Shown here: piece after piece, positions 27,748 to 36,088 of the stretch
How positions within the stretch are numbered: position 1 is the first letter of the stretch
Layout of the letters: each line of letters opens with the position of its first letter
Assembly (NCBI RefSeq): GCF_002902905.1
Contig: NZ_CP026124.1
Location: 4,402,001-4,466,000, forward strand
DNA from: Achromobacter sp. AONIH1
GTDB lineage: Bacteria > Pseudomonadota > Gammaproteobacteria > Burkholderiales > Burkholderiaceae_B
DNA: 64,000 bases
Reading direction: 5' to 3'
Program-made: the position numbers and the translations under genes
Notes under the pieces: model-generated
The model's database searches: none
Told to the model about the DNA's origin: nothing
Seen by the model: the letters and a program-made list of their open reading frames with translations, nothing else

Positions 27748-28609
27748 GCGCGCCGAGAACGCGCCCCGTCAGTTGAGCATCGGCTGCGAGATCGGCGGCG
27801 CTGCCTGCCGCGTCGCCGTCCACGAATGGGGCCGGCCCGACGCCGAACGCGTGGTGCTGTGCCTGCATGCCCTGAACCGCAACGGCCGCGATTTCGATTT
27901 CCTGGCGCGGGCGCTGGCGGCGGACCGGCGCGTGCTCTGTCCCGACCTGCCCGGCCGGGGCGACAGTGACCGCCTGGCGGACCCGGCCGACTACAACCAC
28001 CAGACCTATCTGCGCGTGCTGCACGCGCTGGCGGACTCGGCCGGCCTGCGCGACCGGCCCGTGGACATCATCGGCACGTCGCTGGGCGGGATACTGGGCA
28101 TGATGTATGCCGCGATGCATCCCGACGCGGTGCGCGGCCTGGTGCTCAACGACGTGGGCACCGTCACCGCCGGCGAGGTCTTCCTGAAGGCGGCGCGCTC
28201 GATCCAGCGCGAGGTGCGCTTTCGCAGCCTGGAGCAGGCGGTGCTCACCTTCAAGATCATGACGGCGTCCTGCGGACCGCTGTCGGACGCGCAGTGGCGC
28301 GCCGTCTCCGACCACATGATCGAGCCGGACGGCGCGGGCGGCTACACGCTGCGCTACGACACCCGCATCGCGGAGCAGCTGTTGCGCGACGCAGGCGCGG
28401 ACCTGGACCTGTGGCACTGGTATGAGCGGATCCGGGCCCGCGTGCTGCTGGTGCGCGGCGCCAATTCCGACGTGCTGACGGAGGAAAACGCCTGCGCCAT
28501 GGCCGCACGCGGCCCGCGCGCCGAGCGTTACACCGTGGCGGGCACGGGGCATTTCCCCATGCTGGTCAAGCAAGACGAAATCAACGCCGTCAAACACTTC
28601 CTGGGCTGA
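27731..28609 (+). CDS. Alpha/beta hydrolase
   Basis: A 292-residue alpha/beta-hydrolase. The nucleophile elbow is GTSLGGILGMMYA (Ser about 115), the oxyanion region CLHALNRNGRDFD, and the catalytic histidine GTGHFPML near the C-terminus, with an aspartate after VLLVRGANSDVL. The ATG at 27731 follows GGAAGACC and overlaps the hydratase end by 17 bases. It is the last gene of the tightly packed operon and could release the product from the carrier protein as a thioesterase-like enzyme. That role is inferred from position. Confidence 0.87.
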   Translation: MNHPVRRAENAPRQLSIGCEIGGAACRVAVHEWGRPDAERVVLCLHALNRNGRDFDFLARALAADRRVLCPDLPGRGDSDRLADPADYNHQTYLRVLHALADSAGLRDRPVDIIGTSLGGILGMMYAAMHPDAVRGLVLNDVGTVTAGEVFLKAARSIQREVRFRSLEQAVLTFKIMTASCGPLSDAQWRAVSDHMIEPDGAGGYTLRYDTRIAEQLLRDAGADLDLWHWYERIRARVLLVRGANSDVLTEENACAMAARGPRAERYTVAGTGHFPMLVKQDEINAVKHFLG

Positions 28610-28616
28610 ATCCTCC

Positions 28617-29462
28617 ATGACTCCCCGCCTGTTCGCGCTGACCCTGCTGTCCCTGCTGGCCTTCGCCGGCAATTCCTTGCTGTGCCGCATCGCGCTCAAG
28701 CAGACGCCGATCGATCCGACCAGCTTCGTCGCCATCCGGCTGCTCTCCGGCGCGCTGATTCTCTGGCTGGTGCTGTATCTGCAGCGACAGTCCCGCAACC
28801 TGGAAGGCAGTTGGTTCGGCGCGCTGGCGCTGCTGGCCTATGCCATGACCTTCGCCTATGCCTATTCCCAGATCCCGGCCGGCACGGGCGCGCTGCTGCT
28901 GTTCGCCTCGATCCAGATCAGCATGATCCTGTACGGGTTGATCATTGGCGAACGGCTGTCCTTCTTGCAGAGCATCGGCGTGGCCTTCGCGGTCAGCGGG
29001 TTGGTCATGCTGATGCTGCCCAGCGTCGGCGCCCCGCCCCTGTTCTATGGCTTCCTGATGATCGTCTCGGGCATCGCCTGGAGCGCCTACTCGGTGGCGG
29101 GCCGGGGCTCTCGCAATCCGGCCTCGGCCACCGCCGGCAACTTCATCCGCGCCACGCCGATCGCCCTGGTGCTGTTCTTCCTGCAGTTCCAGGCATCGCA
29201 CGTGGACCTGGACCCCACCGGCGTGATCTATGCGGTGGCGTCCGGCGCGGTGACCTCGGGCCTGGGCTACATCCTCTGGTACGCGGCGCTCAAGGAGCTG
29301 AAGGTGACCCACGCCGCCACGGTGCAACTGAGCGTGCCGGTGCTGACGGCGTTCGGCGGCGCGCTGTTCCTGGGCGAGGCCGTGACGCAGATCCTGGTGG
29401 CCGCTTCGGCGCTCATCATCCTGGGCGTGTCGCTGGTGGTGCTGGTCAAGCGCCGGGCCTGA
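28617..29462 (+). CDS. DMT/EamA-family transporter
   Basis: A 281-residue membrane protein with about ten hydrophobic segments and two EamA repeats. The first ends with QSIGVAFAVSGLVMLML, and the second contains TSGLGYILWYAALKELKVTHAATVQL and ALFLGEAVTQILVAASALIILGV. Such proteins export amino acids or metabolites. It starts 7 bp after the hydrolase stop, hence is probably part of the same transcript and a second candidate exporter for the pathway. Confidence 0.87.
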   Translation: MTPRLFALTLLSLLAFAGNSLLCRIALKQTPIDPTSFVAIRLLSGALILWLVLYLQRQSRNLEGSWFGALALLAYAMTFAYAYSQIPAGTGALLLFASIQISMILYGLIIGERLSFLQSIGVAFAVSGLVMLMLPSVGAPPLFYGFLMIVSGIAWSAYSVAGRGSRNPASATAGNFIRATPIALVLFFLQFQASHVDLDPTGVIYAVASGAVTSGLGYILWYAALKELKVTHAATVQLSVPVLTAFGGALFLGEAVTQILVAASALIILGVSLVVLVKRRA

Positions 29463-29595
29463 ATCCGATCGGGCCGGGTCCGGTCCACGCCCGGGCCGGC
29501 GCGCCGGCGGGCATCCGTCCGCCTGGCGCCAGGGCCGCCGGTGTATGCTGCCTTGCGCCAGGCCCCGCCCCGCCTGCCCAAGGACCGACCGCCCC

Positions 29596-30234
29596 ATGAC
29601 ATTGAGCAACGATGCCCGCTTCTGGGACCGCAGCGCGCGCCGATACGCGGCCGCCGCCGTCTCGGATCCGCGAGGCTATGAACGCACGCTGCGGCGCACC
29701 CGCGAACTGCTGGAAGAGAACGACCATGTGCTGGAACTGGGCTGCGGCACCGGCAGCACCGCGCTGCGATTGGCGGACGGCGTGGCCAGCTACCTGGGCA
29801 CGGATTTTTCACCGGCCATGATCGCGATCGCGCAAGAAAAGCTGGCCGCCGCCCCGGTTGCCGCCCTGTCCTTCCTCGCCGCGACGGCCGAGGATCCGGC
29901 ATTGCGGGCCGGCCAGTACGACGCGGTGCTGGCGTTCAACTATCTGCACCTGGTGCGCGATCTGCCCGGCACGCTGCGGCGCATCCACGCACTGCTGGCC
30001 GACGGCGGCCTGTTCATCTCCAAGACGGGGTGCCTGGGCGACATGAATCCGTTGATCCGGCTGGCCTTGCTGCCGGCCATGCGCGCCATCGGCAAGGCGC
30101 CCTATACCGGCGCGTTCAGCGCCTCGGCGCTGGAGCGGCAAGTGGCCGCCGCCGGGTTCGAGATCCTGGCGACGGAACGCCACGCCGACGGCGGCAGCGA
30201 CCGGCGGCCGTACATGGTCGCGCGCAAGCGCTGA
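29596..30234 (+). CDS. Class I SAM-dependent methyltransferase
   Basis: A 212-residue methyltransferase. Motif I is HVLELGCGTGSTALRLA (about 45-60), the acidic loop YLGTDFSPAMIAIAQEKL, then YDAVLAFNYLHLVRDLPGTLRRIHALLADGG (split motif II/III area). It resembles UbiE/menG-like small-molecule methyltransferases. It starts 133 bp after the EamA gene. The gap has GC-rich repeats but no clear terminator, so its link to the upstream operon is uncertain. Substrate unknown. Confidence 0.85.
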   Translation: MTLSNDARFWDRSARRYAAAAVSDPRGYERTLRRTRELLEENDHVLELGCGTGSTALRLADGVASYLGTDFSPAMIAIAQEKLAAAPVAALSFLAATAEDPALRAGQYDAVLAFNYLHLVRDLPGTLRRIHALLADGGLFISKTGCLGDMNPLIRLALLPAMRAIGKAPYTGAFSASALERQVAAAGFEILATERHADGGSDRRPYMVARKR

Positions 30235-30296
30235 GCACACCATCGGTCCGGCGCGCGTCCGCGCGCAGCCGGCACGGCGCTGCCGCCTCGTGCCGC

Positions 30297-30384
30297 GTTA
30301 GACCGGCGTTAGACCGGCGTTAGACCGGCGTTAGACCGGCGTTAGACCGGCGTTAGACCGGCGTTAGACCGGCGTTAGACCGGC
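30297..30384. repeat. Tandem repeat, 8 perfect copies of GTTAGACCGGC
   Basis: Eight uninterrupted identical 11-bp units. The right end overlaps the last codons and stop of the leftward 2-hydroxyacid dehydrogenase (stop 30375-30377). Each unit read leftward carries TAA, so the array looks like serial duplication of the gene's 3' end. Copy number should not alter the protein. Confidence 0.95.
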
Positions 30385-31307
30385 GTGACCACGCCGCGCC
30401 CGGAAAAATGCCCCTCCAGGTTTTGCAGGTAGATCGTGAATTGCGCTTCCTCGCTCTCCGGCGACCAGCCGCCCACGTGCGGCGTCAGCAGCAGGTTGTC
30501 CAGCGCCAGCAGCTCGGCGGGTGGCTCGGGTTCGCTTTCATAGACGTCCAGGCCCGCGCCGGCGATGACGCCGTCGCTCAGAGCGGCCGCCAGCGCCGCC
30601 GTGTCGACGATGCTGCCGCGTCCCAGGTTCAGCAGGTATCCCCTTGGCCCCAGCGCCCGCAGCAATTCGGCATTGACCAGGTGGCGGGTCGAGGCGCCGC
30701 CGGGCGCCACGCACAGCAGCACGTCGCACCATTCGGCCATGGCGGTCAGGCTGTCGAAATACGGGTGCGCCGAGCCGGGCTTGGGATTGCGGTTGTGATA
30801 GCCGATGCGCAGGCCGAAACCCTGAGCGCGCGTGGCGATCTTCTCGCCGATGGCGCCCATGCCCAGGATGCCCAGGCGCTTGCCGGAGATGCCGGGCGGC
30901 ACCGGGATCTGCGTGCGCCAGACGCCGGCGCGGCACTGCTGGTCCAGCTTGCGGAAATTGCGCACGACGGCAATCAGCATGCCCATGGCGTGGTCAGCGA
31001 CGCAGTCGTCATTGGCGCCACGCCCGTTGGTCATGACGATGCCGCGCGCCCTGGCGGCGGCCGCGTCCACGGTCTCGTAGCCGGCGCCCATGCAGGACAC
31101 CAGCTCCAGCTTGGGCATGGCCGCGATCTCCTCGCCGCTCAGGCCGATGGTGCCGATGGTCAGCACCGCGCGGAACGCCTGGCCCCGCTCCCGGATCGCC
31201 TGCTCGCGCGCCACGTCGGTGATGGCGTAGGTGACGTCGAATCGCTGCGACAGGATGCCGAGCTGGTGTTCGGCAATGGGACAAAGAATGAGCAGAGGGA
31301 TGGTCAT
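30375..31307 (-). CDS. D-isomer 2-hydroxyacid dehydrogenase (hydroxypyruvate/glyoxylate reductase-like)
   Basis: A 310-residue NAD(P)-dependent dehydrogenase. The nucleotide motif is LGILGMGAIGEKIATRAQGFG (about 145). The catalytic Arg is in LNLGRGSIVDT, Glu in GLDVYESEPEPP, and His in LLTPHVGGWSPES. It is closest in style to hydroxypyruvate or 2-ketogluconate reductases. ATG at 31307 is used, with a TTG 15 bases upstream as the alternative; neither has a strong ribosome-binding site. Its stop lies inside the 11-bp tandem repeat. Confidence 0.88.
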   Translation of the reverse strand: MTIPLLILCPIAEHQLGILSQRFDVTYAITDVAREQAIRERGQAFRAVLTIGTIGLSGEEIAAMPKLELVSCMGAGYETVDAAAARARGIVMTNGRGANDDCVADHAMGMLIAVVRNFRKLDQQCRAGVWRTQIPVPPGISGKRLGILGMGAIGEKIATRAQGFGLRIGYHNRNPKPGSAHPYFDSLTAMAEWCDVLLCVAPGGASTRHLVNAELLRALGPRGYLLNLGRGSIVDTAALAAALSDGVIAGAGLDVYESEPEPPAELLALDNLLLTPHVGGWSPESEEAQFTIYLQNLEGHFSGRGVVTPV

Positions 31308-31331
31308 TTCGGCTGGCGGCAAAGGGAGGAA

Positions 31332-31373
31332 TGATGCCGGCCCGCGCGACAGGCGGCGCGCGGGCCGGCATCA
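31332..31373 (-). terminator. 17-bp perfect hairpin after azoreductase gene
   Basis: Arms of 17 bp beginning TGATGCCGGCCCGCGCG, with an 8-nt loop. Read leftward the stem is followed by TTCCTCCCTTTG, a weak U-rich tail. It lies just beyond the stop of the leftward azoreductase and before the 2-hydroxyacid dehydrogenase start, so it probably ends the GNAT-azoreductase transcript. Confidence 0.65.
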
Positions 31374-31413
31374 GACTATATGCCTCTGCCGCAAATGTGC
31401 AACTGACCCGGCC

Positions 31414-32034
31414 TCAAGCGTGGACAGCGGCGAAATGGCGCTCCAGCTCGGCCTGGGCCCGGCTCCTGGCGTGCGCCAGCGTGTCGCCGCCCGCCGCCGC
31501 GCGCTGGACCGAAAAGAAATGGATCGTGCGCAGACCGATGGTGTTCAGGATGGCGGTCAGGTACGGCGTGAGGAAGTCGGGCTGGCGCGCGGGCTCGGAC
31601 GCGAAGGATCCGCCGGACGACACCGCGACATATACCGGGCGGTCCGCCAGCACGCCCAGCTTGCCGGTGGGGATGTGCGTGAAGGTCCGGTTCGCGCGCA
31701 CCACATGGTCGATCCAGGCCTTGAGCGCCGAGGGCACCGTGTAGTTGTGCATGGGCGTGCCGATGACCAGGCAGTCGGCGGATTCCAGCTCGCGTATCAA
31801 GATCTCGGAATCGGCCAGCGAGCCGCGCGCCAGGTCGGCGGCCGCCCCTGGGGTGCCCAGCGCGCGGGCATAGTCGCCATCCACATGGGCGATCGTGCCC
31901 TGCCGCAGGGGCCGGCCGATGACCCGCGCGCCAGGATGCTTGCGCACAAGCCGGTCGACGATGGCGCGGGACAGGCGCGCGCTTTCCGATCCCTCGAGCC
32001 TCGGGCTGCAATCCAGATGCAGGATGCGGTTCAT
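31414..32034 (-). CDS. azoR: FMN-dependent NADH:azoreductase / quinone reductase
   Basis: A 206-residue flavodoxin-fold reductase. The FMN phosphate loop is at the N-terminus (LHLDCSPRLEGSESARLS). TPMHNYTVPSALKAWIDHVVR (about 100-120) is the AzoR signature, and YVAVSSGGSF follows. It reduces quinones and azo compounds with NADH in two-electron steps, limiting redox cycling. The start ATGA overlaps the GNAT stop (32031-32034), so the two genes are translationally coupled. Confidence 0.9.
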   Translation of the reverse strand: MNRILHLDCSPRLEGSESARLSRAIVDRLVRKHPGARVIGRPLRQGTIAHVDGDYARALGTPGAAADLARGSLADSEILIRELESADCLVIGTPMHNYTVPSALKAWIDHVVRANRTFTHIPTGKLGVLADRPVYVAVSSGGSFASEPARQPDFLTPYLTAILNTIGLRTIHFFSVQRAAAGGDTLAHARSRAQAELERHFAAVHA

Positions 32035-32471
32035 CGCGGCGTCTCCTGTTCCAGGGGCTTGGAGAAGCGCATGGCGCTGGTCAGCAGGCCCTGGCGGAAA
32101 TAGAAGCGCTGGGCCAGCGCGTTCGACAGGCCGGTATCCAGCACCAGTTTGGCGCAGCCGGCGCGTCGCGCCGATTCCGTCAGCGCGTCGAGCAGCCGGG
32201 CGCCCAGGTTGCGGCCACGGCTGGACTCGTGGGTCACCAGGTCGTCCACATACAGGAAGCTGCCGTAGATGAGGTTCTCGTCCAGCCGGTAGCCGGCCAG
32301 CGCCAGCGGCTCGTCGCCGCGCCAGGCGCCGAGCAGGCGATAGCGCTGGGCCGCCATGCGGCGCACGCGCGCGGTGAAATCGGCCGGGTCGGCCAGATGC
32401 GGCCGCAGCTGGCGCATGAGGGGGAAGCAGGCGCGCAGTTCGTCTTCGGTGTCCGCGTGGCGGAGTTGCAT
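32031..32471 (-). CDS. GNAT-family N-acetyltransferase
   Basis: A 146-residue GNAT protein. It has the beta4 strand (YGSFLYVDDLVTHESSRGRNLGARLLDAL) with the acetyl-CoA pyrophosphate loop SRGRNLGARLL, then KLVLDTGLSNALAQRFYFRQGL typical of small-molecule or amino-group acetyltransferases. ATG at 32471 is preferred to the upstream TTG at 32480. Acceptor unknown. It is the first gene of a two-gene unit with azoreductase. Confidence 0.85.
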   Translation of the reverse strand: MQLRHADTEDELRACFPLMRQLRPHLADPADFTARVRRMAAQRYRLLGAWRGDEPLALAGYRLDENLIYGSFLYVDDLVTHESSRGRNLGARLLDALTESARRAGCAKLVLDTGLSNALAQRFYFRQGLLTSAMRFSKPLEQETPR

Positions 32472-32688
32472 GTCGTCCAATTGCGTGGATCCTGGTGCGG
32501 GCGCTGGCGCGGTGGCCGGCGCGGGTGGGAACAGGTCTCCATGCTACGGTCGGCATGGCTTATCACATATATCCAAGAATGATGTTTTGTACTGGGCCAT
32601 GATGACTTTCCCCCTTGGATTCGGGAGTTTGACGAGGGCTGAGCGCGGCAGATCCGCCGCATTTCCGGGCGCCATGAAGCGCCCGATT

Positions 32689-32721
32689 CTGTACGTACAG
32701 GTAGTACGTACAAGATGTACA
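32689..32721. promoter_or_regulatory. Repeated GTACGTAC palindromes upstream of kdgT operon
   Basis: CTGTACGTACAG (perfect 12-bp palindrome, 32689-32700), a second GTACGTAC (32704-32711) and TGTACA (32716-32721) lie 62-94 bp before the permease start. The sites are 13 and 12 bp apart, about one helical turn. They are candidate operators for the GntR/HutC-type regulator encoded at the end of the same operon. The rest of the 311-bp gap shows no gene. Confidence 0.65.
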
Positions 32722-32782
32722 CTAGCGCGTCTTTCCCGCCGACAGACGCGCGCATGAACGTCTGCCTGATCGAAAATTCCTC

Positions 32783-33835
32783 ATGGAGACTCCTACCTTG
32801 GCAACCGAATCCACCCGTTCCCCATTCTTTGGCACGATGCAGAAAATCCCAGGCGGCCTGATGCTGGTGCCGCTGGTGCTGGGATCCATCATCGGCACAT
32901 TCGCGCCGGACGCGCTGACGATCGGCGGCTTCACCACCGCGCTGTTCAAGAACAGCGCCCTGCCCCTGATCGCCCTGCTGATCTTCGCAACGGGCACCCA
33001 GGTCAACACCCGCACCGGCGGCCCGATCCTGGCCACCGCCGGCACCATCCTGCTGATGAAGACGCTGGTCCCGGCCACGCTGATCATCATCCTGGGCAGC
33101 TACGTGGGCCTGAACGGCGTGCTGGGCGTGTCCATCCTGGCCATGCTGGCGGCTTTCGACAACAGCAACGGCGGCCTGTGGCTGGCCTACACCGGCCAGT
33201 ATGGCGACGCGCGCGATCGCGGCGCCTACGTCGCCAGCGCGGTCAATGACGGTCCCTTCTTCAGCCTGCTGTTCCTGGGCGCCTCGGGCCTGGCCGACAT
33301 TCCGCTGGTCGCGCTGGTGGCGGCGCTGGTGCCATTCCTGCTGGGCGTGGTGGTCGGCAATCTGGATGCCAAGTGGCGCGACGTGCTCAAGCCCGTGCCG
33401 AACATCGTCATTCCCTTCTTCGCCTTCGCGCTGGGCACCGGCATCAACCTGGGCGCGGTCGTCAGCGGCGGCGTCAGCGGCCTGATCCTGGGCCTGATCA
33501 TCAGCCCCATCACGGGCGGCCTGGTCTACCTGGGCTACCGCTACATCCTGCGCCGCGGCGGCAAGAGCGGCCTGGGCTTCGCGGCAGGCACCACCGCCGG
33601 CAACGCCATCGCCACCCCGGCCGTGGTGGCCGCGGCCGATCCCTCGTTCCAGCAGTACGTGGGCACCGCCACCGCCCAGGTCGCGGCCTGCGTGCTGATC
33701 AGCTCGATCCTGGCGCCGGTGCTGGCGTCATACTTCCTGAAGCGCGCCGGTGAACTGAAGCCGGTTGCCGTAGACGGCGAGGAAGGCGTGGCCCCGGCCG
33801 CGCCGCTGAGCGCGGCGCGCGGAGAAGCGCTGTGA
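32783..33835 (+). CDS. kdgT: KdgT-family sugar-acid permease
   Basis: A 350-residue membrane protein with about ten hydrophobic segments. It matches the 2-keto-3-deoxygluconate permease family: KIPGGLMLVPLVLGSIIGTF, then AFDNSNGGLWLAYTGQYGD and FFAFALGTGINLGAV. In this operon it probably imports D-threonate, erythronate or a related C4 sugar acid rather than ketodeoxygluconate. A TTG at 32798 has a better-placed GGAG and could be the true start. The stop overlaps the kinase GTG by 4 bases. Confidence 0.88.
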   Translation: METPTLATESTRSPFFGTMQKIPGGLMLVPLVLGSIIGTFAPDALTIGGFTTALFKNSALPLIALLIFATGTQVNTRTGGPILATAGTILLMKTLVPATLIIILGSYVGLNGVLGVSILAMLAAFDNSNGGLWLAYTGQYGDARDRGAYVASAVNDGPFFSLLFLGASGLADIPLVALVAALVPFLLGVVVGNLDAKWRDVLKPVPNIVIPFFAFALGTGINLGAVVSGGVSGLILGLIISPITGGLVYLGYRYILRRGGKSGLGFAAGTTAGNAIATPAVVAAADPSFQQYVGTATAQVAACVLISSILAPVLASYFLKRAGELKPVAVDGEEGVAPAAPLSAARGEAL

Positions 33836-35034
33836 ATCCCGTGATCGCCATCGTGTCGGACGACCTGACCGGTTCTGGCGACACCGCGGTGCAATTCGTG
33901 CGCGCCGGCTGGAGCACGCACCTGTCCATCGGCGGCGCCGACGAGGCGCTGGCCGGCGACGGGCAGGCCGAGGTGCTGGCGGTCACGACGCACAGTCGCG
34001 CCCTGCCCGCCGATCAGGCCGCCGGGATCGTGCGCGCCAACGTCGAGCGCTTGCGACAGGCCGGCGTCAAGCGCCTGTACAAGAAGGTCGATTCCACGCT
34101 GCGGGGCCCGTTCCTGGCCGAAATCGAAGCGGCCTGCGCCGCCTGGGCGCCGGACGCGATCGCGGTCATCTGCCCTGCTTTTCCCGCCACCGGCCGGACC
34201 GTGTCCGGCGGCGTGCTGCTGGTGAACGGCAAACCGGTCACCGAGACCTCGGCCGCGACCGACCCGGTCACGCCGGTCACCGAAAGCCATATCCCCAGCC
34301 TGCTCCGATGCGCCCATGTCGGCCAGGACGGCCTGGCCTCGGCCGATGAGCTGGCGGCCCGCATCGAGCGCGCCGGCCGGATCGTCGTGGTCGACGCGGC
34401 CGACGAGGCCGGGCTGGAGCGGCTGGCGCAGGCCATCGGCCTGTTGGGCGAGCGCGCGCTGCCGGTCGGCGCGGGCGGCCTGGCCGCGCCGCTGGCCCGT
34501 GTCTGGGCTGGCGCGGAACAGGCTGGCACGGTGCTGGTGGTCGTGACCTCCCAACATAGCGCCGCGCGCGCCCAGGCGGCGGCGCTGATCGCCGCCGGCG
34601 CCCGCTGCTGGATGCCGGCGCCCGCGCAGTTGGCCGACGCCGACGGGTGGCGCGCCTGGAGCGCCGCCCTGCTCGACGCGCCCGCCGACAAGGGCGGCGT
34701 GGCGCTGCTGCTGGCGCCCGAAGGCCATGCCGACGGACTCGACGCCGACATGGTGGCGCGACGGCTGGGCGGCCTGGCGGCCGCCTGGATCCGGCATCGC
34801 GGCGCGGCCGGCGTGGTGGCCACCGGCGGCGATGGCGCCCGCGAGGTGCTGCGCGCGCTGGACGCGGGCGGCATCGCGCTGGCCGATGAAGTGATGGGCG
34901 GCGTGCCCCTGGGCACGCTGACCGGGGGCCAGGCCGCCGGCCTGCCCATCGTGACCAAGGCCGGCGGCTTTGGCACGGAAGATGTATTGGTTCGCGCCGT
35001 GCGCGCGATCCGCGAACGGAGATTCAAGCAATGA
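33832..35034 (+). CDS. dtnK: Four-carbon acid sugar kinase (D-threonate/erythronate kinase)
   Basis: A 400-residue DUF1537-type kinase. The N-terminal substrate domain begins IAIVSDDLTGSGDTAVQF (about 5-22) with KKVDSTLRGPFLAEI (about 83). The C-terminal nucleotide domain has GVVATGGDGAREVL and KAGGFGTEDVL (about 325 and 380). It phosphorylates D-threonate or erythronate at the 4-position. It starts with GTG overlapping kdgT by 4 bases and overlaps pdxA2 by 4 bases (ATGA), so it is a tightly coupled operon. Confidence 0.9.
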   Translation: MNPVIAIVSDDLTGSGDTAVQFVRAGWSTHLSIGGADEALAGDGQAEVLAVTTHSRALPADQAAGIVRANVERLRQAGVKRLYKKVDSTLRGPFLAEIEAACAAWAPDAIAVICPAFPATGRTVSGGVLLVNGKPVTETSAATDPVTPVTESHIPSLLRCAHVGQDGLASADELAARIERAGRIVVVDAADEAGLERLAQAIGLLGERALPVGAGGLAAPLARVWAGAEQAGTVLVVVTSQHSAARAQAAALIAAGARCWMPAPAQLADADGWRAWSAALLDAPADKGGVALLLAPEGHADGLDADMVARRLGGLAAAWIRHRGAAGVVATGGDGAREVLRALDAGGIALADEVMGGVPLGTLTGGQAAGLPIVTKAGGFGTEDVLVRAVRAIRERRFKQ

Positions 35035-36083
35035 CTCAGAGCAAGTCCCGCAACCTGCCGCTGCTGGCCGTCACGCTGGGCGACGTCGCCGGCATCGGCC
35101 CGGAGATCACCGCCAAGATGCTGATGGGCCACGAGGCCCTGCGCGCCAAGGCGCGGCTGGTGGTGGTCGGCGACGCGGCCGTGATGGCCAACGCGGTGCG
35201 CGGCCTGGGCGGCGATCCGTCCATCGTGCGCACGGTGGCTCGTCCGGCCGACGCGACCAACGCGCCCGGCACTATCGAGGTGGTGCAGGCCGGCCCGTCG
35301 CTGGCGCACGTCAAGCTGGGCGAGATCAGCGCCGAGGCCGGCGACGGCTCGGTGCGCTTCGTCACCACCGCGTGCGCGCTGGCGCGCGCCGGCGAGGTCG
35401 ACGCCATCGTCACCGCGCCGCTGAACAAGGCCGCGATGCACGCCGCCGGCCACAAGTGGCCCGGCCACACCGAACTGCTGGCGCATGAGTTCGGCGTCAA
35501 GACCTTCTCGCTGGTGCTGTCCGCCGGCGACCTGTACGTATTCCATGCGACCACCCACGTATCGCTGCGCCAGGCCATCGAGGACGTGAATCCGGCGCGC
35601 ATGCGCGCCGTGCTGCGCCTTGCCGGCGCCTTCGCCAAGGCGCTGGGCCGTGGCGACAAGCCGGTGGCCGTGGCCGGCCTGAACCCGCACGCGGGCGAGA
35701 ACGGCATTTTCGGCAGCGAGGATGCCGACATCCTGGCGCCGGCGGTGGCCGAGGCCAATGCCGCCGGCATCCTGGCGGCCGGCCCGATTCCGGCCGACGC
35801 GCTGTTCCCGCAGGCCGTGCGCGGCAAGTGGGAATTCGTGATCGCCTGCTATCACGACCAGGGCCACGCGCCCTTCAAGTCGGTCTATGGCGACGACGGC
35901 GTGAACATCACGGTCGGCCTGCCGGTGGTGCGGGTGTCGGTGGACCATGGCACCGCCTTCGACATCGCCGGCAAGGGCATCGCGCGCGAGGACAGCCTGG
36001 TGCTGGCCGCCGAGCGCGCCGCCAACCTGGCCCCCGGCTGGTCGCATGTATGGGAAACTGCGCGGGCACAAACAGGAGGTTGA
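35031..36083 (+). CDS. pdxA2: 4-phospho-D-threonate/erythronate dehydrogenase (PdxA2 type)
   Basis: A 350-residue PdxA-family oxidative decarboxylase. Signatures are VTLGDVAGIGPEI at the N-terminus, APLNKAAMHAAGHKWPGHTELLA (about 125-147, metal His), NPHAGENGIFGSED (about 220) and YHDQGHAPFKS (about 280). In combination with the acid-sugar kinase it would oxidise and decarboxylate the 4-phosphate to dihydroxyacetone phosphate, not make pyridoxine. The genomic pairing supports PdxA2/DtnD over true PdxA. Confidence 0.9.
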   Translation: MTQSKSRNLPLLAVTLGDVAGIGPEITAKMLMGHEALRAKARLVVVGDAAVMANAVRGLGGDPSIVRTVARPADATNAPGTIEVVQAGPSLAHVKLGEISAEAGDGSVRFVTTACALARAGEVDAIVTAPLNKAAMHAAGHKWPGHTELLAHEFGVKTFSLVLSAGDLYVFHATTHVSLRQAIEDVNPARMRAVLRLAGAFAKALGRGDKPVAVAGLNPHAGENGIFGSEDADILAPAVAEANAAGILAAGPIPADALFPQAVRGKWEFVIACYHDQGHAPFKSVYGDDGVNITVGLPVVRVSVDHGTAFDIAGKGIAREDSLVLAAERAANLAPGWSHVWETARAQTGG

Positions 36084-36088
36084 TTCCC

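Noticed and set aside
30297..30384. CRISPR array
   Set aside because: Units are 11 bp and directly contiguous with no spacers, and no cas genes are nearby; it is a simple tandem repeat.
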